Below are positions 27,454 through 40,576 of a stretch of DNA of 64,000 nt, piece by piece (the stretch's first letter is position 1; the number at the start of each line of letters is the position of its first letter). The stretch spans positions 8,622,141 through 8,686,140 of the forward strand of contig CM040763.1 in assembly GCA_022829145.1 (NCBI GenBank), in the 5' to 3' direction. The position numbers were made by a program, and so were the translations under genes. Below the pieces are notes generated by a model. That model was not told the DNA's origin and made no database searches. It saw only the letters and a program-made list of their open reading frames with translations. This stretch comes from Albula goreensis. Its lineage: Eukaryota > Chordata > Actinopteri > Albuliformes > Albulidae.

Positions 27454-28790
27454 AGAAATCTCTCAGGACTCAACACACACTCACCTTTTGTCGAAAGGCC
27501 TGCTGCTTTCAATTTTCATTTGTTCAGGTTTGTTTTGGTTGGGATAGTTTTTAGTTTTTCCCCAGGAGTGGTAGTTTTTTGTCGTATTCCTTCTCTCTCC
27601 TACTCTCTCATATCGCTGTCTTCCTCCCAAATACAAAAAAACATGCACAGCCCTAAGGTAAAACCTAACCAAGCTCTACCGCACTTCATAACTATGCTAT
27701 TTAGTCTGTATATTCCAATCATGTAACCCATTTGGACAATGCAGTAAAGGTGGCTTACAGTGGTACATCCAATAGAATAGAATAGAATAGATTGACTATA
27801 ACTATAATAAAAACTGTAATGATAGAACTTATTTCTCAATAACGTGAATTTTAATATGTAACAATATCTTAAACCACAGTCACTTGTATATTCATTGATG
27901 TATTCTGAAGTTTGGCAATACATATTCTGTTATTAATGTCTTATTCCAATAAATCTAATTCCCATAAGGATGGCGCCTCTACAACGGACTTTGTGCAGCT
28001 AGCTTTGGAAACTGCAGGTGGCAGAATGGCATTAATGTTCATGGTTACAGCCACCCCACACATCAGCTGGTTATAAGGGGAAAAGCGTTCCTTTGATAAA
28101 CCATTGGTCTGCATTTGATCTTTCCCATTTTAATTTGTCAACGTTCACCTTTCAAAGGAAATTAATTCAGCCCCAGGCTGTGTTCTTAACTGTGGATTTG
28201 TTAGAAGGGAGTTAAGTTAGATGACAAATATATTTAGATTTATGTTTTGAAAATCTATGGCAGGCTTTGATCTTGTTTTTTTCTCTGCATATGGCAGGAG
28301 ATACAGGTGCCTGTCAACACAAACAGCACAAATCCACTTACATGACTGTTCATTTTTAATCTGTGATTTATATCGTTACAAACCCAGAGACTCATTCATC
28401 CAGAAGACTGTTGAATTAATTTTCTTTCCCTTTTGACAAGCAAACATTGTAACAAATTTGCAGTGGTACACTTCCAACTCGCAATTAAGAACAGAGTCTT
28501 TATGTATGACATCTGAACAACTACAAGCATAAAGTTCAGTTGTGTACATGAATTGACCAAATTAAATGGCATTTGATGAATTAATATTGAAATTAATATA
28601 TATCTGTCAATTCAGCAATCTTGGCTTCACAACACTGTACCTACAGCTGGAAAGAACTCTCTTTATCTAAATGAATGTACCTGAAATGCAGTTATGAACT
28701 GTATTTACTGTATGAAGCATTGTTAAAGTTTCTGTTCTATTTCATTTTTGATGGTCATAAAATATTTTGGGTACATAAAGCAGAATGATG
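27454..28790. other. intergenic, nothing firm
   Basis: AT-rich sequence with a short GAATA pentanucleotide run at about 27,772-27,790. Open frames are short and unrelated to known proteins. Confidence 0.55.
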
Positions 28791-28794
28791 TTGC

Positions 28795-28930
28795 CTGCAG
28801 TGAGCAGTACCTTTACCGGAACAGGACTTTTAACCATAAGGTATCGGGTTTGAATCCCAGTCATGACCCCTCTGCTGTGTTCCTGGCAAAGGCAGAGGTG
28901 CTTAAAAAGAACTACTTCAGGGAATGTCAG
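28795..28930 (+). mobile_element. decayed tRNA-derived SINE
   Basis: A tRNA-like B box, GGTTTGAATCC (28847-28857), differs from GGTTCGAATCC by one C-to-T change, as expected from CpG decay. It is preceded by a degraded A-box/arm region and followed by a body of the kind seen in fish SINEs (a GCAAAGGCAGAGGTGCTTAA-like segment and a CTTCAGG-like segment). The layout resembles UnaSINE/V-SINE-type elements of eels and relatives. It is too decayed for a family call. Confidence 0.5.
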
Positions 28931-29262
28931 TTCTTCATTGAACGTAAGCTGTGGTAGTCCCCCCTGAATAAGGGACTCTTTTAATCAAATAAACAATGGG
29001 TAAAGAAGTGTTCTGATGTGATGTGCTTTTCCCGGCGAGGGGATTTCCTCTCCCTCCAAAGTGCTTCATGTGTCTGAGGGGGTAGCATTGTGCTGTGCTG
29101 CAGCGACTGTTTGAAGTTCTCCACACAAGGTTCCACACTGTTTACTCTCCTGTAGGTAAAGAAGCCACAACCAAGAGTGTGCTGGCCGAGTCAGTCAAAC
29201 ATGACACGAGCTGATTTACTTCTGTATATGTACAGTTGGTGTGTGCATGCGTGTCTGTGTCG

Positions 29263-29300
<38 letters not shown>

Positions 29301-29674
29301 ATGTGTGCATGCACATGATCATGGGGTGTGTGTGTTTGTTTATTTCTGTTCCTTTATTTCATTCACAGTGACTTTATACTTTCATATCAAATTAATCCAT
29401 CAATCTACAGCTTCATAATATTGCTGATAGAGGATCCTCTTGCATGTGATTAATACTGTACCTCTCACACATATGTGATAGTGGAGATAATACTGATGGT
29501 GTTGCTGTACCTACACCTATGTAAAACGATACTGTTCATTCCAGGTCACTCCCTGCTGGCCTTTGCTCTCTGAGTGGTCAGCTCCTCGCCGTGACTTGCA
29601 TGTTTAATTTAAGGTGTTTGAGTGTGAGTATTTCTCCTGTCCCTGTCCTGTCCCTCCCTGTCTGTAGTTGGCTG

Positions 29675-29780
<106 letters not shown>

Positions 29781-30599
29781 CCTGGCTCATTCGCCTCCTG
29801 CAGATCGTTTGCCTTTGTGCAGACTTGCTGGGGCTTGCCTCCATTCACTCTGTGATTTATTTGACATCTTGATGTGAGAGTTTTAATTGCTGATTTACAC
29901 ATTGACAGGTGGGTCCTTCTGTTTGATATCCACACTGTGATCTTGTAAAAGAGATAACTGCGGGCAATCACAGAGCAATAGATGCTCTGCACTTGGGATT
30001 TCACCTAATACAAAAAAATAAATAAAAAAATAAAAACTTGGATTATGGATTGTTTTGGAGCCATTGAAGTAGTGAGAGCAAGCCTATGTCACACACTCTT
30101 TCAACCACGTAATAACACAGTATGCTGTAGAATCTTATTGAATATGATCAATGGTTTAAACTGACAGTAGTTACAGTTCCAGCTTAATTAGCTTCATCTT
30201 CATGTACTGTATTCACACCTATCATATCTGGAAAGCTGAGGGAAAGTTATTCCAGTCTGATCTTATTATCACTGTACAAAGTCATTTCTGATATTATGTC
30301 TCAGGTTTGATATGATTAAACATGTTACTCACTTCTCAAGGTGCTGTCTGGAGCATGAGTCGAAACCTGGAATTCTGTGATGTTAAGCTTCATATAATGC
30401 AATGTTCTCTGCCCTGAAAACAAGAGAAACAGTGTGAGTGCGACATAGAGGGGATTGGAACCCATAAGCTTCTGGTGTTTGAATGTACTGCCTGAAGGAC
30501 AGTGGAGAGATCTGGCACCATTTCCCTACACTACCAAGGTGTGTAGAATATGCAGCAACAGCAGTAAGGATAAAAAATTTTGCTACTCTTGGACTTTAA

Positions 30600-30745
30600 C
30601 GGAAGAAAGTAACAGTTTTAACAATAAACTGTTACTCCATCACTTTGTCATGTGATGAAGGCTAGGATGCCAAAACGTGTGGGTTTATTAACAATAAGCT
30701 ATTACTTTTTGCCATTAAACTCCAGGTATAGGTGGAATCTCTGTC
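30600..30745 (+). mobile_element. degenerate hammerhead-like motif, possible Penelope-like/retrozyme remnant
   Basis: GTGATGA (30652-30658), a possible GGC/GCC stem, and AAAAC (30672-30676) resemble a hammerhead core of the CTGATGA - stem II - GAAAC type with two substitutions at core positions. Near-repeats AACAATAAACTGTTACT and AACAATAAGCTATTACT lie at about 30,620 and 30,690. Boundaries are uncertain. Confidence 0.3.
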
Positions 30746-33700
30746 CTTATTAGGATGTACAGTCTAGTCACAAACACACTTGGGTTTAGTATGTGTCAAT
30801 GTGATAAATCTTATAAATTGCTGTAATTATTTGATCAATGCCATGGTTACTGGTGGCCCAGTATATAGTTTTGCATATTTGAAAAATGGATGCATGAGGG
30901 CTGGTTTGTATGCTGAGTCTTGTGGTGATTCAGGACTCAACTGTCAATTGAAAGCCTCAAAAAACTCCAGGTACAGCAGCATTTTCTCAGGCTACTGATT
31001 TATACAGAAATCAGTATGTTATATATTCATATGTATCTAGTTTGATCAAAGTAATGGAAAGCAAATTTGTGGGAGAATGGGTACTGCTTGGTGATGTAAT
31101 ATCCACATGTATATCAGAAAACCCATTGCCTTAATCTGTGGCATGCGATGCAAAGCCAGGGCTGCCGATAGAGAGGATTTCCAATAAACATGCAGTAATG
31201 ACGGGTCAAAGTAGCTGTCTCCATTTCCAATGGCTAGACAACGCCCAGCAATGCCTGTTGTCTAGCTGTGTCCATTGTAATTACTCTTTGTTAAATTTGT
31301 ATTGTTTTGAGTGTAAAAAATGGCCTGTTTTGGTCTGCAAATTTAAGACAATAGGACAGACATGCTGTGGATCCTGTCATCACCGAACAAACCTGGATCA
31401 TAATTTTATGCTTTACATGGGAAGTTTGCATTCTCTGCTTTTTGTGTGGCTTAAGAGGTTTTTGATGTTGGCTGACAAATAAGTAACACTTTAGAAGGAA
31501 GAATGTTATGTTTCTGTTCTCTGGCCCATTAATTTCTTGGGATTGTAGAACAGATTTTTTAAAAATAAATATTTACCTTAAACCATCATTTTACACGTGA
31601 GAAGGAGCTCAACAAGGGGGGTCAGCATATAATTTTGAAGTTTAATTTGAGTGCCATTTTTGTTCCAATGCTTGCAGGGTGGCTGTGAAAGGTATTGTGG
31701 ATAACCATGGGAGAGCATTGATCTGCATTACTTAGGAAAATGATATTTTGGTGCAGTCAACATCACTAGCCAGATACAAGATGTATTGGCTGTGGGACAA
31801 TCCCTTTAAGTAAATTGAAATTATTTGCATATAGAGGACAAGCAATCGGTCATGACAGTTGCATCACTTATTGCTGCCCATCAACAGTCATTCCCAAGAT
31901 TTCCATAGGGGGGAATATTCAATGTGGTCAATAATGCACAGCAAATAATTAAAGTGTTAGAGGAAAGTCCAATACATCTCAATTGCCACTGTCTTGTTGT
32001 AGATAGTTTGATAAGCTTGTAAGCGAAGTGAACCATTCTGCAATGGAAAAATATTTTCCTTTTTAAACCGGCTTATTTCTAATATGTTTTAGAGGAGTGC
32101 ATGTCACATTACCTCCTAATTATTGATGCCCGTTTTATTGCACATCAACCATTCATAGGACTGCATATGTGGTCAAGAAATAAATGTGAGTCATTTTTAA
32201 TGAACTTAAATTAGTTTCAGCTTTAAAGTTGATTATAAATTGCAGTATGTGAGGAGGGTGAAAGGATACCCAGCCTTTGTGAGGGACAGGGCTTGGTAGA
32301 GGCCATTGCACATTCATTACATTCAATATGAATCTGGTTTCACAATGATGGATGCTTCCAGGGTTATTAACTATTTAAAAGCAAATTCTGGGCTTTGACA
32401 TGCTGTGTATACAATAAGCCATGCATATTAGTCCTGGAATGAGAAATCTGCCCTCTGGGAATATCAAGTCAATCACATCGTCACCACAAAGTGTGTAACC
32501 GTGGTATATATAACATTATAGAGGTCTAAAAGAATTACATCTGTTCTGTTTCTCTGTGGCCTCCAATGAAGTAATTACTGTTTCTAATCTTAAAAAATGA
32601 CATATACCAAGTCCACTAAAAAGCTTATTTGAGCCTTTTGTGGTGACAGGCATAATTAGTGAACATTCTGTTAGGCTTGGATATGAGCCAAAACAGGGCA
32701 TTTCATCTGTCACTGTGTGCAAAGTGTGAATTAAGTTCAATCAAACTGATATAGCCTATGAAAAGTGCAAGGTTACATGGCAAATTCTTCTCGCCTATCA
32801 ATTTTCTCCCACTCTCCAACTCTCTTCCTCTAACACCTTCTTTTTTTCATCCATTCTTTGTTTTGTTATTTTACCTGGCAGTCCAGGTGTGAAGGGGTGA
32901 GGCGGTGGAAAAACATCCAATTCGGTAAGCTTGTCATGAAAGAATCCATTGACTGCCCTCCACATCACAGTGCACAATGACAAATAGGTGAGCCATTTTC
33001 CGCCTGACTTATGAGCAACAAAAGACATTTCCACTTTCACTCGCAGACAGCAGCCGCACCGCACACCTTCCATTGCCTCTGCAAACTCTGCCGCTCGTTA
33101 TGGGAGCGCAACCTTATTTGCTTTGGGTTTTCCCCGAGACGTCTTGAGATGATGCATCTACGATTAAGAGAACAGTTTACATCTCCATCGAATCTGTCAT
33201 TAATATGTGGAAATTAAGGGGTGTTTCTTCCTCCTCTCTAATGCGCTGGAAGCAAAACTTTCACTTCACATTGACGTAAGGGCCAAGTGATTGTTTTTCT
33301 TTGATGTTTTTTCCACAATTAATTTCAAATCTGGAAGGATTTTTGCTTCTCTCTTTTTAGCATGGGGCCTTATCATGACAGACGTTTATGCATATGCCCT
33401 CAAGCTTAATGTAGTCCACTCTTAAAACACTCACAGAAATACCAGTTCTGTGAAGAATGTTCAACATATCAGTTATTCAAAGTGGTGAATGTATGGATAT
33501 ATCATAGAATTTCTGATAGAGGACCTCTTCAAACAGCTTATTTGCATCATCACTATGTGAAAGAGAATCGTAAATGTGTCACCATTTAGATTGTGTACAT
33601 TTGCGTAGTTGAAAATTTAGCTACTATTTAGTAGTCATTCTGAATAGAAACAGTGTATGATCATCTCACAGATGTTATGAGACGGGACTCCACTGTGTGT

Positions 33701-34119
33701 TTCAGTCCACCAGTACTGTACCAATGCAGGCCTACATGTTGCACTGGTAATGGTCATCTTTTTCATCCATGGCTGTTAGTCAGTGCTTTTTTTCTGCTGA
33801 TTAAATTACTCCTGAGTGCTTGGAGAACGCTTTAGGTGGAAACAGTGCAAATTAACCAACTGACCTTTTTTCCCCCTTGCCCTGAGGACAGGGGAGCCTG
33901 GTGGGAAACAGCGCTGGCAGGTCCCCACTAATGCTGGAGAGTCAGAGAGATATATGAGGTCATTTCACACCACACAAAGACTCGCACACCTTCTCACATT
34001 AACCCCACTCTAAATGTATGTTCTCTCCCATTTACACATTCATTTTCATCCAAAATCACTGTGTGGTTTTGATGTACCATGATAGACATTATTTTTTTTT
34101 TGTGTAATTATGTATGTCC

Positions 34120-34188
34120 ACACAAATACACACACACACACATATAGAAACACAAACAAACAAACAAACAAACACATATACACACACA
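34120..34188. repeat. (CA)n and (CAAA)n compound microsatellite
   Basis: CA-rich sequence flanks a run of CAAA units at about 34,152-34,174. Confidence 0.95.
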
Positions 34189-35391
34189 GCAGCTTATATT
34201 GCATCCACCCAGTAACTTCTCATATATCCAATCCTGAATATGCATTGAAAAGTGTATTAGGTATCACAGACATTGTGCTAATTTCAGTGAACCAGTCTGC
34301 TTTGAAAAGCATAAAACCCTGTGGGCCTGCATAAACTCAATGTGAGTTTCAGGCGCTTGTGATCTAAGAAGATAGCCGAGGCTAACTGTCACTCTCTCCA
34401 AATAAAAAAAATATCTTGCCTGTTGGCTTTTTCAAACAGTCCTTTTGCATTTGCAGTGGGTTGAATGTGGTGGGGGAGAGAGGCGGCGGTGGGGGATCGG
34501 TATGCAGCTCCACCCAGACGGCCGCTCTGCGGCGCTGGATCCAGCAGGGTGACCATGTCCTTCAGGGCTAACCTGTCACAGCACTGAGAGGGTAATTGAT
34601 GCCTCATGCTTTTCTGGGGCAATTATCGCACCCAAATGTCAGGACCTAATTTGTGGCTTTGTAATGTGGACACATGGGCCAGAGAGGAGGCCACTGGTGC
34701 GCTCCGCTGGGAAACACGCACAGGGTTTGTTAAACAGATGTGAAGTGGTGAACCTCCAAGAGCAGTGAGGGGTGGCAGGGGGGAGTGTGTGTGTATGTGT
34801 GTTTGTGTGTGTGTGTTTTATGTCAGTGCTGTGTGTGTGTGTTTGTGTGTCTGTATGTATGTGTATGTGTGTGTGTAAGTGATTTTGTGTATACTTGGGC
34901 GTGTTTGTGTGTGTGGTTGTCTCTGTGATTGGCCCTGTGTGTCTAAGTTGTATGTGTACATGTGTGTGTATAAATAATTACACAAAACTAAAGTAAAATC
35001 TCAGCATCAATTTCCGTATGTGCTTCCATAAGTTTAAAACACAGGCAAAAAAGAAATTAATCCAACCCTTTTCTTTATGTGTCATTTGTCTTGATTATAT
35101 ATCAACTTCTCCCAGATGGGGGTGCCATAATTGTGTGCTTGAAAAAGGCAGTGGCTTTTCAGCATTCAGAGTTCTGTGTTTTAATCTGATCAACAATCCG
35201 CATGTTAAATCCTGTGTCTCTTGCATGATGGAATTTTACATGTATTTTTAAGGGTTTAGGCAAAAACATATGTTTAGTTAACCCAGACGTATTGTGATTT
35301 CAGGTACAATAAGTATCAGGTACAATAAGGCATCTTTCAGTTACAGCTGAAACAAAACGTTATGTAAAACAGAGTACTCACTCCCCCCCCA

Positions 35392-35422
<31 letters not shown>

Positions 35423-36530
35423 AATACTGTTTTGATATCTTATAGAGCTTTTCTTTAGTAATGTCTCCATGGAGATGCAAATAGCGGAACAAATTTTCCA
35501 TTGGAGCTGAAAGCTTTGAAAGTCAAGTGTCAGTAAAATAAGTATGTAGAGTGTAATTGGCATTTGAAAAGCAGACCACAAAAACCTGAAGGAACTTTAA
35601 AAAAGATTGAACTTGTAATGAAGTGTTTATAGTAAGGTATAGGTGTAGTAAATGTATAGTGCAGATCCAGGCTTGCTTTTGTGATTTTTAGGTAGGTATG
35701 CTTCATGCATTGTGTACCATATGTGTGTATGCAGTCTCTGGCAGTAGATGAGTACAGTAAGCAGAATCTGCTTGCTTCTATGAAAAAACATTTCAGCTTC
35801 TGTTATTCTTGGGATTGATCTGTGTTCCAGCTTCAATAACATTCATTGAATATTTTTTGGATGGCGAGTTATCTAAATGTAGTATCTTTTTTGGATATGA
35901 AGGGGAAAAACATAAATCATAACATCCAGCTGCAAAATAAACACTTCTGGTTAGTCATCATATTTCTATCTGACAATCTGTCATCCAATTAACTGTTGGT
36001 TAACTGAACGATCAGCGCTATTGTGTTTCAGTATACCTTCACTGTAATTATTTTGGCAGACCAGAGTCCACAACATTAATCCATGCAAACTCCTCCATAA
36101 CACATAGTTTAGCGAACATTGTAATTTATTTTGAAATAATAGAACAACAAAGAGAGCTGAATCAATAGTTGCAGATCGCATCGGTAGACACCCTCCCTAC
36201 GCAAACAAGAACCCCCACTTAGACTCAGCAGAGGTTTTTAAAACAACAGGTGAGTCTTCACCACTTCCCTCTGTGTTTATCAAGACCACTGACTAAAGAT
36301 ATAAATTATGCTTTTCCGTAATTGGGGCCGACAACAAAGCAGCGTTTCCCTGTGGGTTACTGCAGCGCCTCACCCCACGTCTATCCCAGCTGACAAACAC
36401 AGGAGCTTGAAGATCAGAGGGGGACGAGACGCTGACAAGCGCTGGGAGAACACCTGTGCTGTCTGACTGGACCACAAAGACAGACCAGGGAGATCACTGA
36501 CTTCCACACCTGCATGTGGACCCATGCGCT
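34189..36530. other. intergenic with GT-rich tract
   Basis: A GT-rich interrupted microsatellite lies at about 34,783-34,975 and (CA)n at 35,392-35,420. A high-complexity stretch at 34,540-34,700 contains the homeodomain-type motif GGTAATTGATG and looks non-neutral, but no function can be assigned. Confidence 0.5.
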
Positions 36531-36570
36531 CATGCAAGCACAAACACACACACACTACATACACACACAT

Positions 36571-36633
<63 letters not shown>

Positions 36634-36900
36634 CATATACAGGAGCTAATGCAGACACTCTCCTCCAAGCACATACACAAACCACACTCTCTATATATCT
36701 CTCACTCACACTGTCACACAAATGTTCAGTCATGGAAGTTACACTTATAAAAGCAAAGAGACACTGATTCACACACATTCACACACAGAAGGGCTCATGC
36801 AGACTCTAACACACACACATACTCAGTTGTGAAACATACAGTCAAAAATACACTCACACCCAGAAACTCACAAAACCCACAAGTCACACATAGACACTGA

Positions 36901-36988
<88 letters not shown>
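36531..36988. repeat. CA-rich microsatellite cluster
   Basis: Perfect CA tracts at 36,572-36,631 and 36,902-36,988 are joined by CA-rich imperfect sequence. Confidence 0.95.
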
Positions 36989-36992
<4 letters not shown>

Positions 36993-39900
36993 AGCTCAGC
37001 CCTCTCTGATTGTAAGTGTGTGCAGAGACTTGGAGGCTGTGAGGGAGAAGGTGATGAAAATGAGAACGCCCCTGAAATGGGTATGGGTAAAGTTTGTAAC
37101 TGTTTACTGTGCCACAGACCGCTGTTACAGGGCAGGGGGCAGGAGGTGCTGTATTTCAGGCTGGACCACCATACTCCAAAACATTACTTACACAAGCGCC
37201 AAAAAGTAGTTCATGGGAATCAGGTATCATGGTTCTGTTTGCACTGGGATTTCCAGCATGTTGAAGACGTGACCTTAAAAATGTCAAGGAGGCACTTATA
37301 TCAACTCAAAGTCTTCTTTTTCTTTCATTAGAAAGGTAGTGACAGGCTGTTCCAGCATACTGTATACCTGTGCGGTTTGAATATTTAACTTTTTTCAGTT
37401 AGAACATGTTGGTACATAAGTTTAGCAGTGAGAATTGTGTTTGATGACTCACTCGACTCTTCACAACCAGAATAAAACACCAACAAACTGAACTAAGTGA
37501 ATGGCTATTGCTGTTATACATGCATCAATCTTAATTAGGGCACTGAAGGTGAGAGGTGCAAGCTAAGTAAAAATCAATCCATTGAAATGAGTTTATTAGA
37601 TTGTGTTGAAAGATTGTCCCTTTAAGAAATGTAAATGAAATTACTGAGGAACAAATTAGTGAAAATGTTGTAATGCATGCATGTTTTAAAGGACTTTTAT
37701 GTGTCAGCTTCATATTCCCACCATTACTCCACAGAGCTCACTGATCTACCATAATTCAGCTAAAACATAACACCTCTGAAGTTTCCCCATCTTCCTGAAA
37801 TGAATGCACCTACATGAGATTGTCATTTAAATTATGCAATACTACGATGTGTCATCTTTGATTGTTCAGGTTACTTTTGGGAAGTATTGCTCTCAATAGT
37901 CATACCATGGAGTGGATTAGATGCATGCACTGATCATTCATATATAAATACAACAAATTACCACAGATACCCATATCTATGACTTATTACTTATTGCATG
38001 CATAACCAGAGGGTTTGCCACAAAAGGGTTTTTTCTCACTGTGTGGCAGATGGAATAATTTCAGTGTTCAGCATTTCAGTGACAATTGAATTTCACCATT
38101 GAATGGTCAATCACATTGGATACACCATCAATAGCTTGCTGTTGGCTATGCCTTGTGCCCAGTCAAGATGCATAGTTAGGGCCTGAATATAAACTAGTTA
38201 CAGTTTATGGTCCAGTTCTGATAGTAATAAAAAGCCTTAATAGACCCTGGGATCCCAGTTTGGGCCACATTATGGTACGGTGCCATACACCAGTGGAAGT
38301 GTGCTGTAATATGTGGGGAAGTCCCTGCTGACTGTGAGAGAGTCGCCTGCAGCAGCAGTTTGGAGATGAGTTTGGGATGGCAGGGCTCCTTGGTCTGTTT
38401 CCACTCGTGTCTGGCATGATCTGCAGATGAAGGCTGAGAGCTGGCAGTGGGTAAGGACTGGGAAAAGAGGGGAGCGGATGAGGAGTGCCATCAGTCAGCT
38501 GGTGTGAAGAGCCTTATTAGCGCAGTCATATCATGAAGTATGAGACTCATAGCTATAGGGAGAGTTTGTGTCACATGGCATATACCTGGCTTCCACAGGA
38601 CACAGAGAGCTCCAGGACTATGTACACATAATATTATTCATTCAGACTGTGGCCTTCTTTACACAGGATGCCCCCTAATCCTTGCATTTTGATAACATAC
38701 AAATTGTATGAACTCTTTACCCACTTAAACAGCTCAACGTAAATGTACTTTGATCAAGGGAACAAATGGCGTTGAGGCAGCAGAGAGTTCAACTCTAACT
38801 TTCTGCTCCACAGTCAAGTGCTTCAGCTCAGTGAACCCCTACCCCTGGTATGCAAGAGTACTGTATATAAATAATAATGATAATAATAATAATGTATATT
38901 ATATGAAAAATTCAGTGGTTTTGATACTGGAGTTGGTGCTTTAGTGATATTGCATATGAAATTGCTGGTCTGTTGTTAATCATTTCTGGGACTATGGCTC
39001 ATATTAATGAGTGAACTTATGTTCTGTCCCATAATATAATATAATATAATATAATATAATATAATATAATATAATATAATATAATATAATATAATATAAT
39101 ATAATATAATATGACCTATGCAATGTGACTTCAGTGATATATAGTGTGCATAAAATTTTAGGAATAACAATTCTATAACATTTCTCTGAGCTGATATGCA
39201 AATATGTTGGGTTATTTTCATTGAAAATTTGCCTTTTATGTAGGGATACACAAAATCCCTTGATGCTACTCAACTGGTACACACAGAGCAAAGGTTTGGG
39301 AACAACTGCTTTGACTGACACACTATACACTATGCAAAGCTTTCTACAATGTACTGTGAGAGGTTTATTTTATGTTTGTATGTTTCTAAAACATGAGGCA
39401 AGGTTTTAGCCTGTCGCCTATCAACATACACTGGACAGCTCCACCTGTCTCTTACTCCGCTATTAAGAGCCTTTAACCAAAGTCACCTGGCTACCACCTG
39501 CCCAACAATACATTAAAGTATTCTTAACTGACTGGAGACAAAATCCCCCATGCAGGTTGTCATTTAAAGTGGTTTATGAATGCCTCAAGTCAGTCTGCAA
39601 ATACAACTGAACTTTCCAGCTATGTCTCTGTGTCTAATCCATAAATATCAATCAGTTACACTAGTGCCAATCAAAATGTTTCATCCAATTCAACAGTGAG
39701 GTGGGAAAGAGAGCCATTTACACTCTCAACGGTCTGATTACTTTACAGCACGTTACTTTAAGTCTTTACCTTTCTGCCCAGAGTAGAACAATATGTTTTT
39801 TTCTCCTAACTAAAACAGTAGTTTCTCTTTCGTGTTTATTGTGACCTGTTCCCCAGAAATATGCTGTTGTTCATGTCATGTTTATTGTCTCATGTCTCTG

Positions 39901-40190
39901 TTCACCTGAAACCTAATGCAAAAGGTGTACATTTTTTTTGCAACTCGCCAACTAACAAGATCAATGCATTTTCAGAATGTGCTTTCAGATGGCACAGCCT
40001 GGTGGTGATTCAGCAAGCCACAAACTAAAGATGGGAGGCTTGTCTGGACCTGACTGGTCAGTTTAATTGGGCAGCTGGAGGTCCATTTGAGATGATGAGA
40101 CCTGTCTGCTGAGCCTCTAAAAGCAGAGATCTAAAGATTTACAGGTAATTCCAGAGCGTGACAGATGTGTTGGGCACCAGTGATGTATAT
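36989..40190. other. intergenic, nothing firm
   Basis: AT-rich sequence with short AAT runs near 38,868-38,893 and one pentanucleotide satellite (39,031-39,112). No gene was recognised. Confidence 0.55.
39031..39112. repeat. (ATAAT)n pentanucleotide repeat, 16 units
   Basis: Sixteen perfect ATAAT units. The ILYYI-type reading frames on the minus strand are produced by the repeat. Confidence 0.98.
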
Positions 40191-40191
40191 T

Positions 40192-40356
40192 ATCAGGTGT
40201 GTGTGTGGGCTTGTGTGTGTGTGTGAATGTGTGTGGGTATATGAATATACCTGTAACAAGTAATTGGATTAATTAAATATGCATGTGTGTGTGTGTGTGT
40301 CTGTGTGTGGGGGTATGGGACTATAGCTGTAAAACAGAACTGGCTTGCTCATTGAA

Positions 40357-40427
<71 letters not shown>

Positions 40428-40576
40428 AAATGTGGGACTACAGCGATACACCAGAATTGACATGCTCATCCAATGTCCGTGTGTGTGTGTGTTTGTGTGT
40501 GTGCTTGTGTGTGTGTGTGTGTGTATTTGTGAGTGGATATGGAAGTACAGCTGTATAACAGAAGTTTCCTGACAGG
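40192..40576. repeat. GT-containing minisatellite, about 110-bp unit
   Basis: GT tracts alternate with a diverged non-GT module that reads roughly GGGACTATAGCTGTA, ACAGAA, then a GCTCAT..AATGT end. Modules are recognisable at about 40,306-40,364, 40,422-40,485 and 40,523-40,576, with a poorer one near 40,230. The longest GT tract is 40,363-40,422. Confidence 0.75.

Noticed and set aside
28800..28870. Functional tRNA gene
   Set aside because: Only the B box is well preserved. The cloverleaf arms and A box are degraded and a SINE-like body follows.
29304..29315. 12-bp palindrome TGTGCATGCACA
   Set aside because: It lies at the edge of a GT/CA microsatellite, where short palindromes of this composition arise easily.
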